Shown: positions 45,094 through 55,039 of the stretch, piece after piece
Numbering within the stretch: position 1 is the first letter of the stretch
Layout: every line of letters begins with the position of its first letter
From: Candidatus Kapaibacterium sp.
GTDB lineage: Bacteria; Bacteroidota; Ignavibacteria; Kapaibacteriales; JAEUSM01
Direction: 5' to 3'
Length of the DNA: 64,000 bases
Assembly (NCBI GenBank): GCA_016788785.1
Contig: JAEUSM010000006.1
Coordinates: 581,254-645,253, forward strand
Program-made: the position numbers and the translations under genes
The notes under the pieces: generated by a model
Databases searched by the model: none
What the model was told of the DNA's origin: nothing
Seen by the model: the letters and a program-made list of their open reading frames with translations, nothing else

Positions 45094-48000
45094 TTATCGG
45101 ATTATTGATATTGGGTGGCTTTTTTGCATTGTTGGAGATGTTGCGACTAACAAATACCCTCCAGAAGCAAGGTCAGTGATGTCGAATTCTGTTCGCAAGT
45201 ACAGTTCTTCTGCAATTGTTTTGCTAAATGTGCGAAGTTTTTGACCTTGTAGGGAATATAATTCTATTGAAGTTACTCCTATTTCACGTGTTTCTACAAC
45301 CACTTCCAATTGAGTACCACGCAAGATAGTAATCAAACCACCTTCTACTTGCGTTGGTTCGATATGCAGCAAACGTGTTCCTCCTTCCTTACATAAACCC
45401 AACAGTGAGAACGTGCCAAAACTTGTGTAATATTCTATTCCTGCTGGAATTGTGATGTTTTTGAGATTCAATGGTGAATGTTCTCTATTTCCTAATCCTG
45501 CTTTGACGTTATGAGTACCAATGGTTCCAATTTTGAACGGAATATTTGCCATCGACAGTAGCGACGTAGTATCGTCATAGATAGTTCCTTGATTTCCAAT
45601 TGGTGCCAATACGCTCGGATTATACCCAAAATCCAACGACATGGTTTGCTCAAAGAATGTTTGGTCACGTACACGTCCTGCAATTTTCACAGGTATTTCT
45701 TTAGTTACACCCGGAAATGCTTCGTGCGATTCGGTGTACAGCAATATTTCTCCCGGTGAGGTTGCCGTTCCAGTCAAATTGATATACGCAGGTGCTGATG
45801 GATCATCTGCAAGGAATTTCAAGCGACTGCTCACCGTTCCACTTCGCACGGGTTTGTAGCGAACATCCATTCGATACTGCGAGTATCCTGGAATGGTTAC
45901 AGGAAAATTATTCGTGAGAACTTGGAACGACTCCGCATTTGGGTCGGCAATTTCAACGCCAGTAAGTACTAATGCACGTGAGCCATTGTTGTAAAGCACG
46001 TATTCGTTCAAAACGTCCTTTTGGTCACCCAATTCGATGGTGCCAAAGTCAATGTCGTTCGTTGCAATTTGTAATCTATCGCGAACTCCTTGTCCACGTA
46101 CTGGAATATCGTAAATATCATTAACGGCAATTCCACCATTGGACAAATAGATTTTTTCTTTGCCAAAAAATTTGAGCGTTGCACCGTAGGGGATATCCAC
46201 CGTTGGAGCGAAACGAAATTCCAAATTGATGGGTTCGTTTTCATTAACATATATTGGGAATTTGTATTGGTGGTGCATAGAGATGACGCCCCAAGGGTTG
46301 TCGAGCCAAATAGAATCTATCCGTGCAAAGAGCGGTGTTGTTCCCCACATTACCGATGTCGCTGGGTAATCTTGTTGCGTACCAACCACCACTTTGCCCA
46401 AATCTACAATAGGAACTGGCTGAACCAATGCAGGAGTTACCTCGAATAAGGAATCCGATGTGTCTTGTTGGAAAGGAGTATTTTCCAAAGAAAACACCTT
46501 TACTTTTGCATCCATATCACCAAATGCAACGACCTTCGAATCTGATGTCCATTGTATGTGGCGAGATGGTTCCTTGGTGCGTGAAGTATAGACAATTTTA
46601 TCCGTTGCGATTTCTTTCACAAAATTATGGTAACCAAAACCATTTGGATCTGATTGTCGATAGGCGACATATTGTTCGTCATTGCTGACAGCTCCAATTA
46701 CATCATAATTTCCTGGTACTACCCATCTACGTATTTGATTCCCCGTAAATGGCTCATACACTTCATAAGTATAATTTGAATATGAAGATTTACCAACGCG
46801 TATAGTATTATCATCAGTCCATTCGCTTTGTGTGTATCTTCCGTCATCATTAATTATGGTATTTACTAATTGGAAATTTGCATCGTCATATATTCTGATA
46901 TATAATTTGTTATCTGAATTGTCAACATTCGCTATATAAAAATATTGACCGTCTCGACTCCATTTGAATACGCCACCTCCTGATGGAAATGCCATGCGTT
47001 TAATACTTCCATCATCCAAATTCAATCGTTGTAACCAATTTTGAGTGGTTAGTATCAAAATGACATTTCGCTGTGGGTTCCAAGCAACTAATCGAGGGTC
47101 TACCTTCACCGTTGGGTCATCTGTCGTCAAATTTGTTATTTTTTGTATTTCTTGACCTGTTTTTGTGTCCCATATTCTCATGGTTTTATCAAATCCTGTT
47201 GTTGCGATTTTTTCACTATTAGGACTCCAAGAAGCATCATAGACTTGAAATTGGTGACCTAAAAGTTTCTTTGTTTCGCCTGTATACACATCGCTCAGCA
47301 TAACAAAATTATCCCTTCCCATAGTAGCGAGTTTACTACCTTCCTTATTCCAATTTACTCGTATTACCCAATCTTGATGTTGTTCGAAAACGTGAGATTT
47401 GCGAACCTTTCTTTCTGGATAACGAGAGATACGAATGAGGCAGTTTTTACTTTTTGGACCCTTGATTCCCATCCATTTGTATTCGCCACCAATGCCGAAA
47501 CCAGTAAGTACTGTCCAAGACGTTCCACCATCATTAGAATATTCTATCATCACTGGTTCTGTAGGCGGTACACCCGACCACTGAATCACCGTGTCTTTGT
47601 CCATTTGGAAATACTCTCCGCCATTCGGACTCACGACCACGATATTGTCGTTTTTGTTGGTGACTGAACCCCCTGCAACGACAACAGATGCAGGACAGAG
47701 AGTATTTTCTACTGTAAAATTTCCCCACGAAAACGACGAAGAAGTGGGTGTAAATCGAACTGTTACTTTTTGCGATTTGCCAGATTGAAGCGTGAAATTC
47801 GTCGGTTGAAAGGTGTATTCGCCATTCGTTCCTGATATATTGGTGATGGTGCTACTGCCGTTTATTGCCGTTATGGTGATGGTCGTATCATACGAACGAC
47901 CAATTTCTCTATCGCCAAAATTAAGATATTGAGGTGTTACTGCAATTCGTTGAATACTTTCTTCTGTGGGGAAATAGCGAATAGAATCTCGTAAATCTAA

Positions 48001-48840
48001 TTCGGGAATTTGTATTGTTACATTTCGTTGATTTGCTCCACACTCTGCAGCAGAAGTCCATTCAATGGTACACGTTTGCATACCAGAGGCTATTGCCAAT
48101 ATCGTCATATAGGCAGTGGCAGCTTCTTGTTCGTTGGTAATGTCATCAAAATACAATCCACCAGTTGCAGTAGCAATTTCTTGCAAACTTTCTGGCGTTT
48201 TCATTCGCAAGGTTACAACATAAATTGTTACGTTCTCTGCTAAGGCTCGTGCTTTGATTGATGGAATATCTGCTTGACCAAGACCATCAGTGAGCATCAC
48301 AATGACCTTTTTGTTACGCCCTTTTGATACCATGTCAATCCCAGCATTTTTATCCAATAATGCTGCATTGAAATTCGTACCACCTCGCGGCTCTAAGCCA
48401 TTGATAGCCGTTGCAAGTAAACCTTTGCTGACGGTCAGCCCTTGGTTGGAATAGGTCATATCGTCAAAGCTCACCACTCCGCATTCACTCGGACCTAACA
48501 GAACGGAATTTATCCACAGCAGTGCAGCCTTTTTTGCAATTGTCATATTTGCATTGCCAATCATAGAACCACTCACGTCCACGACCAATACCGACGACAA
48601 ATCAATCGGTGGTGGTGCTGGAGTACACGTCAGCGATAGCACTTGACGTTTCGCACCATTTTCCAAAACTTCGATGTCATTGCGACTTTGCAGCGTTTTT
48701 GATATACCATTTTTATCTAATAAAAAGAGTTTTGCTCGAACTGTAGGATAAGTACTCGTATCCGTTGTCAACACCGTCAATTGCTGTGAATAGAGTGATG
48801 TTGCAATGAAGAATGAAAGTAATGTGAATACTTTATTCAT
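45094..48840 (-). CDS. Giant T9SS surface protein with VWA and WD40-like domains
   Basis: A 1248-residue exported protein. After the signal peptide (MNKVFTLLSFFIATSLYS) comes a VWA domain at about 80-260 with an intact MIDAS: DVSGSM, then the Thr of GGTNFNAALL and the Asp of LTDGLG. An ASH/choice-of-anchor domain follows (YLNFGDREIGRSYDTTI), then a fibronectin-like segment (SPNGGEYFQMDKDTVIQW). WD40-like repeats at about 500-810 come next (LATMGRDNFVMLSDVYTGET, IATTGFDKTMRIWDTKTGQE), then more ASH-type segments (DIDFGTIELGDQKDVLN) and a final Por-secretion sorting domain. It probably binds a ligand at the cell surface. It starts 8 bases after the propeller-B gene and is likely co-transcribed. 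Confidence 0.88.
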   Translation of the reverse strand: MNKVFTLLSFFIATSLYSQQLTVLTTDTSTYPTVRAKLFLLDKNGISKTLQSRNDIEVLENGAKRQVLSLTCTPAPPPIDLSSVLVVDVSGSMIGNANMTIAKKAALLWINSVLLGPSECGVVSFDDMTYSNQGLTVSKGLLATAINGLEPRGGTNFNAALLDKNAGIDMVSKGRNKKVIVMLTDGLGQADIPSIKARALAENVTIYVVTLRMKTPESLQEIATATGGLYFDDITNEQEAATAYMTILAIASGMQTCTIEWTSAAECGANQRNVTIQIPELDLRDSIRYFPTEESIQRIAVTPQYLNFGDREIGRSYDTTITITAINGSSTITNISGTNGEYTFQPTNFTLQSGKSQKVTVRFTPTSSSFSWGNFTVENTLCPASVVVAGGSVTNKNDNIVVVSPNGGEYFQMDKDTVIQWSGVPPTEPVMIEYSNDGGTSWTVLTGFGIGGEYKWMGIKGPKSKNCLIRISRYPERKVRKSHVFEQHQDWVIRVNWNKEGSKLATMGRDNFVMLSDVYTGETKKLLGHQFQVYDASWSPNSEKIATTGFDKTMRIWDTKTGQEIQKITNLTTDDPTVKVDPRLVAWNPQRNVILILTTQNWLQRLNLDDGSIKRMAFPSGGGVFKWSRDGQYFYIANVDNSDNKLYIRIYDDANFQLVNTIINDDGRYTQSEWTDDNTIRVGKSSYSNYTYEVYEPFTGNQIRRWVVPGNYDVIGAVSNDEQYVAYRQSDPNGFGYHNFVKEIATDKIVYTSRTKEPSRHIQWTSDSKVVAFGDMDAKVKVFSLENTPFQQDTSDSLFEVTPALVQPVPIVDLGKVVVGTQQDYPATSVMWGTTPLFARIDSIWLDNPWGVISMHHQYKFPIYVNENEPINLEFRFAPTVDIPYGATLKFFGKEKIYLSNGGIAVNDIYDIPVRGQGVRDRLQIATNDIDFGTIELGDQKDVLNEYVLYNNGSRALVLTGVEIADPNAESFQVLTNNFPVTIPGYSQYRMDVRYKPVRSGTVSSRLKFLADDPSAPAYINLTGTATSPGEILLYTESHEAFPGVTKEIPVKIAGRVRDQTFFEQTMSLDFGYNPSVLAPIGNQGTIYDDTTSLLSMANIPFKIGTIGTHNVKAGLGNREHSPLNLKNITIPAGIEYYTSFGTFSLLGLCKEGGTRLLHIEPTQVEGGLITILRGTQLEVVVETREIGVTSIELYSLQGQKLRTFSKTIAEELYLRTEFDITDLASGGYLLVATSPTMQKSHPISIIR

Positions 48841-48848
48841 TATTGCAC

Positions 48849-50438
48849 CTAATTTTTATTATATTTAACATTTTCAATACTTCCATCTAACCGTTTGATT
48901 TTGACCATATAAAAGCCTATTGGAAGAGAAGATACATCGATTGATTCAAAATCTTTTTGAATTGAAAGTACATCTTCACCAAGCAACGAAATAAAATCAA
49001 TTTGAACAATTGATTCTATATTATTACTCAAGCGAATACTCTTATTCCCTGGATTCGGATAGATAACGGTTGGTTTTTTGATAGATTCAGCAACTGAAGT
49101 TGTTGGGTCGTCTGTCATTTTGAGAACATAATTGTTTCCAAATATCCAAACATTCCCATACATATCTGTTTTCATTCCTGAAATTTTCAACTGACTTTCC
49201 ATCGGACTTCCATTTTTCAATATAGTTATTTCATTTTTGAGAGCTTCTTCTGTTATACCAAAATAGTCTGATCTGTAGACTGTTGCATTCTCTAAATAGC
49301 TTTTCCATTGAAGAGTATCAAATTTGTTTTCACTATTTAGTTTATAAAGTTGCAAATTTCTTGGTTCTCCAGTACCATTATTTCGCATAATAAACAGATA
49401 CTCATTGTTTTTCAACTCACACAAATCTTCAGGGTTCGCATAACGTATATAATTATCATGAAAATTCATGGAGTATGGTGTATTGTTATCCTTTGTGTAA
49501 GTATACCAATCTGTTCCATTATCCAATCGTGCTATTCCTGAACAACATTGTGTAATAACTCCTGTATTTTGGTTATACCCTTCTTGGAATTTCATCAAAA
49601 AGAAAACTCTATCTTTAGAATCGACATATATTCGATTCAGTTTTTTTATACTTACCTTTTGATCAGGTTTATCAATCATTGGAATTGGTAAAAAATTTGC
49701 AGTACCATCTGATTTGACAAACACCAGATCAGGAGGATTATCAGATAATTCTCTTACTAAATATCTTCTGTCGCCAAACAACACTACACCATCTGATAAT
49801 GTACCAGTATTTTTAATATCCTTATTATCCAAAGAAGATACATTAGGTATTGGGAAATCATCTGGGAAATATGAATATTGTTCTATGTACTGAGAAAATT
49901 CACCATTCTGAAATCGATATAATCTTCTTCCACTTTTTGCTGAATCTCCTGTAGTGATAGCAACACTAGCCAAAACCCATATACTACCTTGCTGATCAAT
50001 TGTAAAATGAAAGTAGCTTGTATATTTTTGATCTACATTCTTGATGGAATGCTTAACCCATTTATTTTCTACGAAATTATACAATCCGTCAATTCCAAGT
50101 AACCAAATTGAACCCTGATTGTCAAAGCGTATTTGAGGATACATAAGTCTACTTGGTTTTCGATTTAGTATGTACTCTTCATTACCATCTAAATAAACCG
50201 TCATCGGTAATGAAGTCCATTGATTATTATCAAAAACATTTACTTGTACTTTGTTGTCACTAAAATCAATACCGGCTACTGCTACCTTATCTTCATATAC
50301 TGCCATATCATAAAGATGATATATTTTATCACCATTAATCGGGAACTGTTTGAAGGTTTGTGCTTTTGAATTTTCTATTATCAAGAATAGACTTAGTATA
50401 GAGAATATAATACTAATTTTTTTCATAAAGGTTTTCAT
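48849..50438 (-). CDS. Secreted propeller-like protein with T9SS sorting domain (paralogue B)
   Basis: A 529-residue relative of paralogues A and C with the same layout: signal peptide (MKTFMKKISIIFSILSLF), propeller repeats (GSIWLLGIDGLYNFVENKW), the shared block GIARLDNGTDWYTYTKDNN, then VIYPNPGNKSIRLSN and a sorting domain. Its start is inside the 3' end of the Cys-rich protein gene (26-base overlap), and a GGAG inside that gene's last codons is spaced for its ATG, so it is translated from the same message. The VWA giant follows after 8 bases. Nucleotide identity to the 3' end of paralogue C is high, pointing to recent duplication. Confidence 0.88.
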   Translation of the reverse strand: MKTFMKKISIIFSILSLFLIIENSKAQTFKQFPINGDKIYHLYDMAVYEDKVAVAGIDFSDNKVQVNVFDNNQWTSLPMTVYLDGNEEYILNRKPSRLMYPQIRFDNQGSIWLLGIDGLYNFVENKWVKHSIKNVDQKYTSYFHFTIDQQGSIWVLASVAITTGDSAKSGRRLYRFQNGEFSQYIEQYSYFPDDFPIPNVSSLDNKDIKNTGTLSDGVVLFGDRRYLVRELSDNPPDLVFVKSDGTANFLPIPMIDKPDQKVSIKKLNRIYVDSKDRVFFLMKFQEGYNQNTGVITQCCSGIARLDNGTDWYTYTKDNNTPYSMNFHDNYIRYANPEDLCELKNNEYLFIMRNNGTGEPRNLQLYKLNSENKFDTLQWKSYLENATVYRSDYFGITEEALKNEITILKNGSPMESQLKISGMKTDMYGNVWIFGNNYVLKMTDDPTTSVAESIKKPTVIYPNPGNKSIRLSNNIESIVQIDFISLLGEDVLSIQKDFESIDVSSLPIGFYMVKIKRLDGSIENVKYNKN

Positions 50439-51339
50439 TACAATCTCCTGTGCATGGGTTTATGGGATTAAAATTACTAGGATGAGGGCAGTTGGGGTTA
50501 CTATACTCAAAATCTTCTATACATGTACTATTTTCATATTCATTTCGTTCGAAACTAATCAATTTCCAAGATCTTGGAACAAGAGGTAATTGAGGAAACA
50601 AACTTTCAATACAACGAAACTTGTACTTCAATTCGCAGCACTTCCACCCACACTGGGACTTTCCTGCATTTATATAATAATACTTGTTGCCTTGAGCATC
50701 CGTATTTTCCCCTCCTTGATGAATGTACTCAAATCCAGGCATATTTGAATAATTAAACAATGGAGTAGTACTATTAGAATCGATTAAATTTTCATCATTT
50801 CTTACAGTATTACAGCACATTTGTGATACAATAGGTATACGACAATAACGTGCTTTCCAACAAGGTGTTCTTTGAAGAATAGTAATGGTAACTGTATCAC
50901 TAAAATAACTTGCCAATGCACAAGGAAAAGTATTCACTAATTTTTGAGCAATATCCATTCTTGCAAACTCTAACATTGAAGAATTATCAACTCCTATTAA
51001 CCAGCCAGAATTAGTATAATGATTGGATTGAAGTTCGTAAATAAGTCCATCGGCAGTAAAATCTATTGAAACCAATAGTCCACTACTATTAGGATTTGTC
51101 CTTACCATTACATTTTGATAAGGATGTTGGTCCCAATCTGGAAAAAATGTTTCTCCATAATAGAACTCTTCTGGTCCTGAGAGTATGCAATTATTTTGAA
51201 CTTGCGAGTAAATTTTCTCTTGAGCAAGAAAAAGAAAAACTCCAATCAAAATAAAACTATACAGAAATAACTTGGTGTGATTTGTTTTCCTGATACACCA
51301 ATCAATCAGGTAAAAATTCGGTTTCATAATGAACCTCAC
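50413..51339 (-). CDS. Secreted cysteine-rich protein of unknown function (X)
   Basis: A 308-residue protein with a signal-anchor-like N-terminus (TKLFLYSFILIGVFLFLAQ) after about 20 polar residues, so the true start may be the ATG at 51327 (MKPNFYL). The mature part carries about 15 Cys, many in pairs (SQCGWKCCELKYKFRC, NPCTGDCNEN), consistent with disulfide bonds outside the cytoplasm. There is no sorting domain. It overlaps the start of propeller B by 26 bases and its last codons carry that gene's ribosome-binding site. A truncated copy of its 3' end precedes propeller C. No family recognised. Confidence 0.75.
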   Translation of the reverse strand: MRFIMKPNFYLIDWCIRKTNHTKLFLYSFILIGVFLFLAQEKIYSQVQNNCILSGPEEFYYGETFFPDWDQHPYQNVMVRTNPNSSGLLVSIDFTADGLIYELQSNHYTNSGWLIGVDNSSMLEFARMDIAQKLVNTFPCALASYFSDTVTITILQRTPCWKARYCRIPIVSQMCCNTVRNDENLIDSNSTTPLFNYSNMPGFEYIHQGGENTDAQGNKYYYINAGKSQCGWKCCELKYKFRCIESLFPQLPLVPRSWKLISFERNEYENSTCIEDFEYSNPNCPHPSNFNPINPCTGDCNENLYEKN

Positions 51340-51370
51340 TGTAAAATAATTAAAAATATAATTGTTTGGA

Positions 51371-51478
51371 AATATAGATGGAAGAACCTATATTTCTCGG
51401 CGTGATTGAGAAAATGAAAGCATTCTCAATCGGTCTGAAAATCCTACCCTACTATTTCTTCAGGTAGTGGGCCGTGAG
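51371..51478 (-). ncRNA. Multi-hairpin leader upstream of the Cys-rich gene X
   Basis: In the gap before X, three stems stack in about 108 bases: AATATAG/CTATATT (51371-51394), CTCGGC/GCCGTGAG closing a longer loop (51396-51478, one bulge), and inside it GATTGAGAA/TTCTCAATC (51404-51431) plus a weaker CCCTAC/GTAGTGGG pair (51446-51470). Read on the minus strand it lies between a possible -7 box (51546-51553) and the X start, so it could be a regulatory leader. It matches no riboswitch motif I know. A transposon-end or chance explanation is possible. Confidence 0.4.
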
Positions 51479-51545
51479 TGTTTTTTTGGAATCAATATGA
51501 ACCTCCAATAAAGTGAAAAGAACTATAAACAGTATTCTTTACCTA

Positions 51546-51553
51546 CAAACATA
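51546..51553 (-). promoter_or_regulatory. Possible -7 box for gene X
   Basis: Minus-strand TATGTTTG fits TAnnTTTG. If used, the transcript would have a leader of about 200 bases that includes the hairpin element. No -33 TTTG lies at 19-20 bases, so support is weak. Confidence 0.35.
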
Positions 51554-51654
51554 CAACATTTTTTCAAATAACAATACCTTTTTAGCACTTTTTTTCATGT
51601 ATAAGTAAAATATTTTTTTAACCCTCCCATATTCCCATTAATTAGCCCTAAAAC

Positions 51655-53247
51655 CTAATTTTTATTATATTTAACATATTCGACAGTGCCATCCATCCGT
51701 TTGATTTTGACCATATAAAAGCCAATTGGAAGAGATTCTACATTGATTGACTCAAAGTCTTTTTCTATCGAAAGTACATTTTCACCAAGTAATGACACAA
51801 TATCAATTTGAACAATAGATTCTACACTGTTACTCAATCGTATACTCTTATTCCCTGGATTCGGATAGATAACGGTTGGTTTTTTGATAGATTCGGCAAC
51901 TGAAGTTGTTGGGTCATCTGTCATTTTAATTAAAAAACTTTCACCATACATCCAAACATTCCCATACATATCTGTTTTCATTCCCAAAAAGTTCAGACCG
52001 CTTGGAATTGTATCTTGATTCATTAATTTATTAATTTCAAACTTCAAATGATCTTCATTAATTCTAGTATAATCTGAACGGTAAATAGTTGCATTTACTA
52101 AATATGACTTCCATTGAAGAGTGTCGAATTTGTCTTGATTATTGAGCTTATACAGTTGTAAATTCTTAGGTTCTGTATAACCGTTATTTTGCATTACAAA
52201 AAGATATTCATTGTTTTTCAGCTCACACATATCAATCGGAGTAGCAAACCTTGTATAATAATCATGAAATCTTTGAGAGTATGGTGTATTGTTTTCTTAA
52301 GTATAAGTATACCAATCCGAGCCATTATACAACCTTGCTATTCCAGAACAACACTGTGTAAGAACGCCAGTATTTTGATTAAAACCTTCTTGATAACGCA
52401 TTAAAAAGAAAACTCTCTCTTTAGAATCAACAAAAATTCTATTCAGTTTTTTGAGACTACCGCTGTAAATGGGTTTATCAATAATAGGGATTTCTAGAAA
52501 TTTTGCAGAACCATCCGATTTGACATAGGCAATTTCTGTTTGTATTCCATCTTCACCAGCATATAAAAATCGTTTATCTCCAAAAAGGATAATACCATCT
52601 GACAAAGCACCAGTATTTTTCACATCCTTGCTACCTTGAAATTCGGCAACATCAATTAATGGAAAATCATCAGGATAATAGGAATATTGCTCAATAAATT
52701 GAGTAAATTCTCCGTTTTCATATTTATACAAACGAAAACCACCTTTAGTAATATTTCCTGATGTAACCACAGCCCTAATAACAGCCCATATACTGCCCTG
52801 TTTATCAAAAACGAATTGTATATATCTGGTTAAATCATCACGAACATTTTTGAGAGAATGACGTATCCATTGATTATTCTCAAAACTATAAATACCATCT
52901 ATGGCATTCATCCAAATAGTACCATATTTGTCAAAATATATATTTGGATTTATAATAGTTGATTTTTGTTGATATGCAAAATATCTATCATTTCCATCAA
53001 CATTAACAGTCATTGGTAAAGCTGTCCATTGGTTATCTTTAAATAAAAAAACCTTTAACCTTTCTTCACTTCTCAATCTTCCAATTACTGTAACTTGATT
53101 TTCAAACAATGCAATGTTCAGAATTGAATAATTTTGTTCAATATCAATCGGCATTTTCACATAATTCTGACAAATTAAGTTTGGAGAAAAAGATAGTAAG
53201 TAAACAAAAAAACCTGATATTATCGATATTTTAAAAAGCGTTTTCAT
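51655..53247 (-). pseudogene. Propeller-like T9SS protein interrupted by a premature stop (paralogue C)
   Basis: The reading frame runs from the ATG at 53247 (signal peptide MKTLFKISIISGFFVYLLSF) to a TAA at plus 52297-52299 and continues in the same frame to 51655. The total of about 530 codons equals paralogue B. Paralogue A has CAG (Gln) at that point in DWYTYTQENN, so one C-to-T change in an ancestral CAA explains the stop. No frameshift is seen, and the downstream part keeps a complete sorting domain. The start overlaps a remnant of gene X that supplies its GGAG ribosome-binding site. A sequencing error or stop readthrough would also explain the pattern. Confidence 0.8.
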
Positions 53248-53302
53248 TACAATCTCCTTTACATGGGTTGTTTGGATTAAAGTTTGTTGGATGAGGATGA
53301 AC
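53231..53302 (-). pseudogene. Truncated 3' remnant of a gene X copy
   Basis: The last 24 codons, reading PHPTNFNPNNPCKGDCNENAF and a stop, match the end of X (PHPSNFNPINPCTGDCNEN). Upstream of about 53302 the similarity ends. The remnant carries the GGAG that serves propeller C, which may be why it persists. Confidence 0.7.
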
Positions 53303-53365
53303 TAATATACAACAAAATTTAAAAGAGAAGATATTCTTATATGTAAAATTTTGATAACAAAACAA

Positions 53366-53390
53366 AAAAGCCAATGAAACATTGGCTCTT
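53366..53390 (-). terminator. Terminator after nuoI
   Basis: AGCCAATG, loop AAA, CATTGGCT (53369-53387), followed on the minus strand by a T run about 25 bases beyond the nuoI stop. Confidence 0.75.
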
Positions 53391-53414
53391 TTGTAAAGGA
53401 AATTCTGTAGAGAA

Positions 53415-53915
53415 TTATTTATATTGGCGAAGGAATTCTAAGCGATCTTGGAGCTTAGCAACTGGGATTAACAATTTGTCCTTCCCATAAATAGCATCTT
53501 CGGGAGATGTGAAGACCAATTCATAATCTTTGGACATCACAATTGCTTCTTCAGGACAAACTTCTTCGCAGAAACCGCAATAAATACAACGAAGCATATT
53601 GATTTCAAACAGTTTTGGAAAACGTTCTTTTTCTTTGTCGGTTTCACCCGCTTGAACTTCAATCGCCAAAGCTGGACAAACTCGAGAACATAACCCACAC
53701 GCTACACAACGTTCGCCATCTTCCTCTTGCACCAAAACAGGTCTACCGCGATATGACCCTTCCGGTTCCCAACGTTCTTCGGGATATTGGCGAGTCATAT
53801 TTGGTTTGAACATTGCTTTGAAGGTCAATCCCAATCCACGAGCAATTTCAGGAAGATAGAGTTTTTCCCAAAAGTTTAGGCGTTGAGCCTCTGTATTTTT
53901 AGTAACATTTGCCAT
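53415..53915 (-). CDS. nuoI: NADH-quinone oxidoreductase subunit I
   Basis: NuoI is the complex I subunit that carries the two 4Fe-4S clusters passing electrons towards quinone. It has two ferredoxin motifs, [18 protein letters not shown] and [17 protein letters not shown], and the N-terminal amphipathic region typical of this subunit. 166 residues. It lies 24 bases after nuoH and is followed by a terminator. Confidence 0.93.
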   Translation of the reverse strand: MANVTKNTEAQRLNFWEKLYLPEIARGLGLTFKAMFKPNMTRQYPEERWEPEGSYRGRPVLVQEEDGERCVACGLCSRVCPALAIEVQAGETDKEKERFPKLFEINMLRCIYCGFCEEVCPEEAIVMSKDYELVFTSPEDAIYGKDKLLIPVAKLQDRLEFLRQYK

Positions 53916-53939
53916 AGTTAAAAATAATCTTATGAATGA

Positions 53940-55031
53940 TTAACGAAAATACGCATTAAATACGGAAACACCGATACCAGTAAGAAGTATATTTGCTAAT
54001 GCTAATGGAAGGAAAATTTTCCAACCCAAATTCATCAATTGATCGTAACGGAAACGCGGTAATGACCAACGAACCCATACGAAGAAGAAACAGAAAAATC
54101 CCATTTTCGTAAAGAACGAACCTGCTTGCAATAGCACTGTCAATGGAGCTCCCGGATACGCTGGAATACCCAACGACTGAAGAACTTCCAATTTCACTGG
54201 CAAGGTCCATCCACCAAAAAAGAGTACTGTTAATATTGAAGAAGCTAAAATAATATGCGAATATTCCACCAAGAAAAACGTTCCGAATTTCATACCCGAA
54301 TACTCTGTATGATACCCACCAACAAGCTCAGGCTCAGCCTCAGGCAAATCGAATGGAGCACGGTTGGTTTCAGCAAATGACGCTACCAAAAAGATGATAA
54401 AGCCAATCGGTTGGAAAAATACATTCCACATCATACCATCTTGTTTGTACACAATTTCTGTCAAATCAAGTGTACCAGAAATCATCAAAACACCAATAAT
54501 CGAAACACCCATACAAATTTCATACGAAATCATCTGAGCAGAAGAACGAAGTCCACCAAGAAGGGAGTATTTATTATTCGATGACCACCCAGCAAGAGTA
54601 ATCCCATATACACCCAAAGACGACATCGCAAAAATATACAGCAACCCAATATTCATATTCGGAGCAACTGCCAAGGAAATATTACGACCAAAAAGAGTAA
54701 TATAATCACCAAATGGCAACACAGCATACACCGAAATCACCACCGAAATGGAAATCAATGGTGCAAGAAAATGATAGGTTTTATTGGCATTATCAGGAAC
54801 AATATCTTCTTTGAATACCAATTTAATTACATCGGCAAATGGCTGTAACAATCCAAACGGACCAACACGATTGGGACCAGAGCGATATTGCATCCATGCA
54901 GATGCCTTACGCTCAAGCCACACCATACCTGATGCACCAAGAAGCATAACATGAAGAACAATAACAATTTTGATAATTGTTATGATTAATTGAATAACCC
55001 ATTCTGGGGCAGTTGTAATTAATTCTATCAT
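53940..55031 (-). CDS. nuoH: NADH-quinone oxidoreductase subunit H
   Basis: NuoH is the membrane subunit that forms part of the quinone-binding chamber of complex I. It has about eight membrane helices and the conserved blocks LERKASAWMQYRSGPNRVGPFG, AETNRAPFDLPEAEPELVGGYHTEYSGMKF and RFRYDQLMNLGWK. 363 residues is normal. It starts 8 bases after nuoG. Confidence 0.94.
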   Translation of the reverse strand: MIELITTAPEWVIQLIITIIKIVIVLHVMLLGASGMVWLERKASAWMQYRSGPNRVGPFGLLQPFADVIKLVFKEDIVPDNANKTYHFLAPLISISVVISVYAVLPFGDYITLFGRNISLAVAPNMNIGLLYIFAMSSLGVYGITLAGWSSNNKYSLLGGLRSSAQMISYEICMGVSIIGVLMISGTLDLTEIVYKQDGMMWNVFFQPIGFIIFLVASFAETNRAPFDLPEAEPELVGGYHTEYSGMKFGTFFLVEYSHIILASSILTVLFFGGWTLPVKLEVLQSLGIPAYPGAPLTVLLQAGSFFTKMGFFCFFFVWVRWSLPRFRYDQLMNLGWKIFLPLALANILLTGIGVSVFNAYFR

Positions 55032-55039
55032 ATTTTTAC

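Larger units (their letters stand above)
51340..51654. other. Gene-free interval between propeller C and gene X
   Basis: About 315 bases with no gene. It holds the multi-hairpin element at 51371-51478 and a minus-strand TATGTTTG box at 51546-51553 with no good -33 partner. The rest is AT-rich with nothing else recognisable. No clear terminator was seen after propeller C. Confidence 0.55.

Noticed and set aside
46090..46688. Frames opposite the VWA/WD40 gene
   Set aside because: Shadows of the long coding region, without start signals or homology.
51371..51478. A known thiamine or cobalamin riboswitch
   Set aside because: The conserved motifs of these families are not present in either strand.
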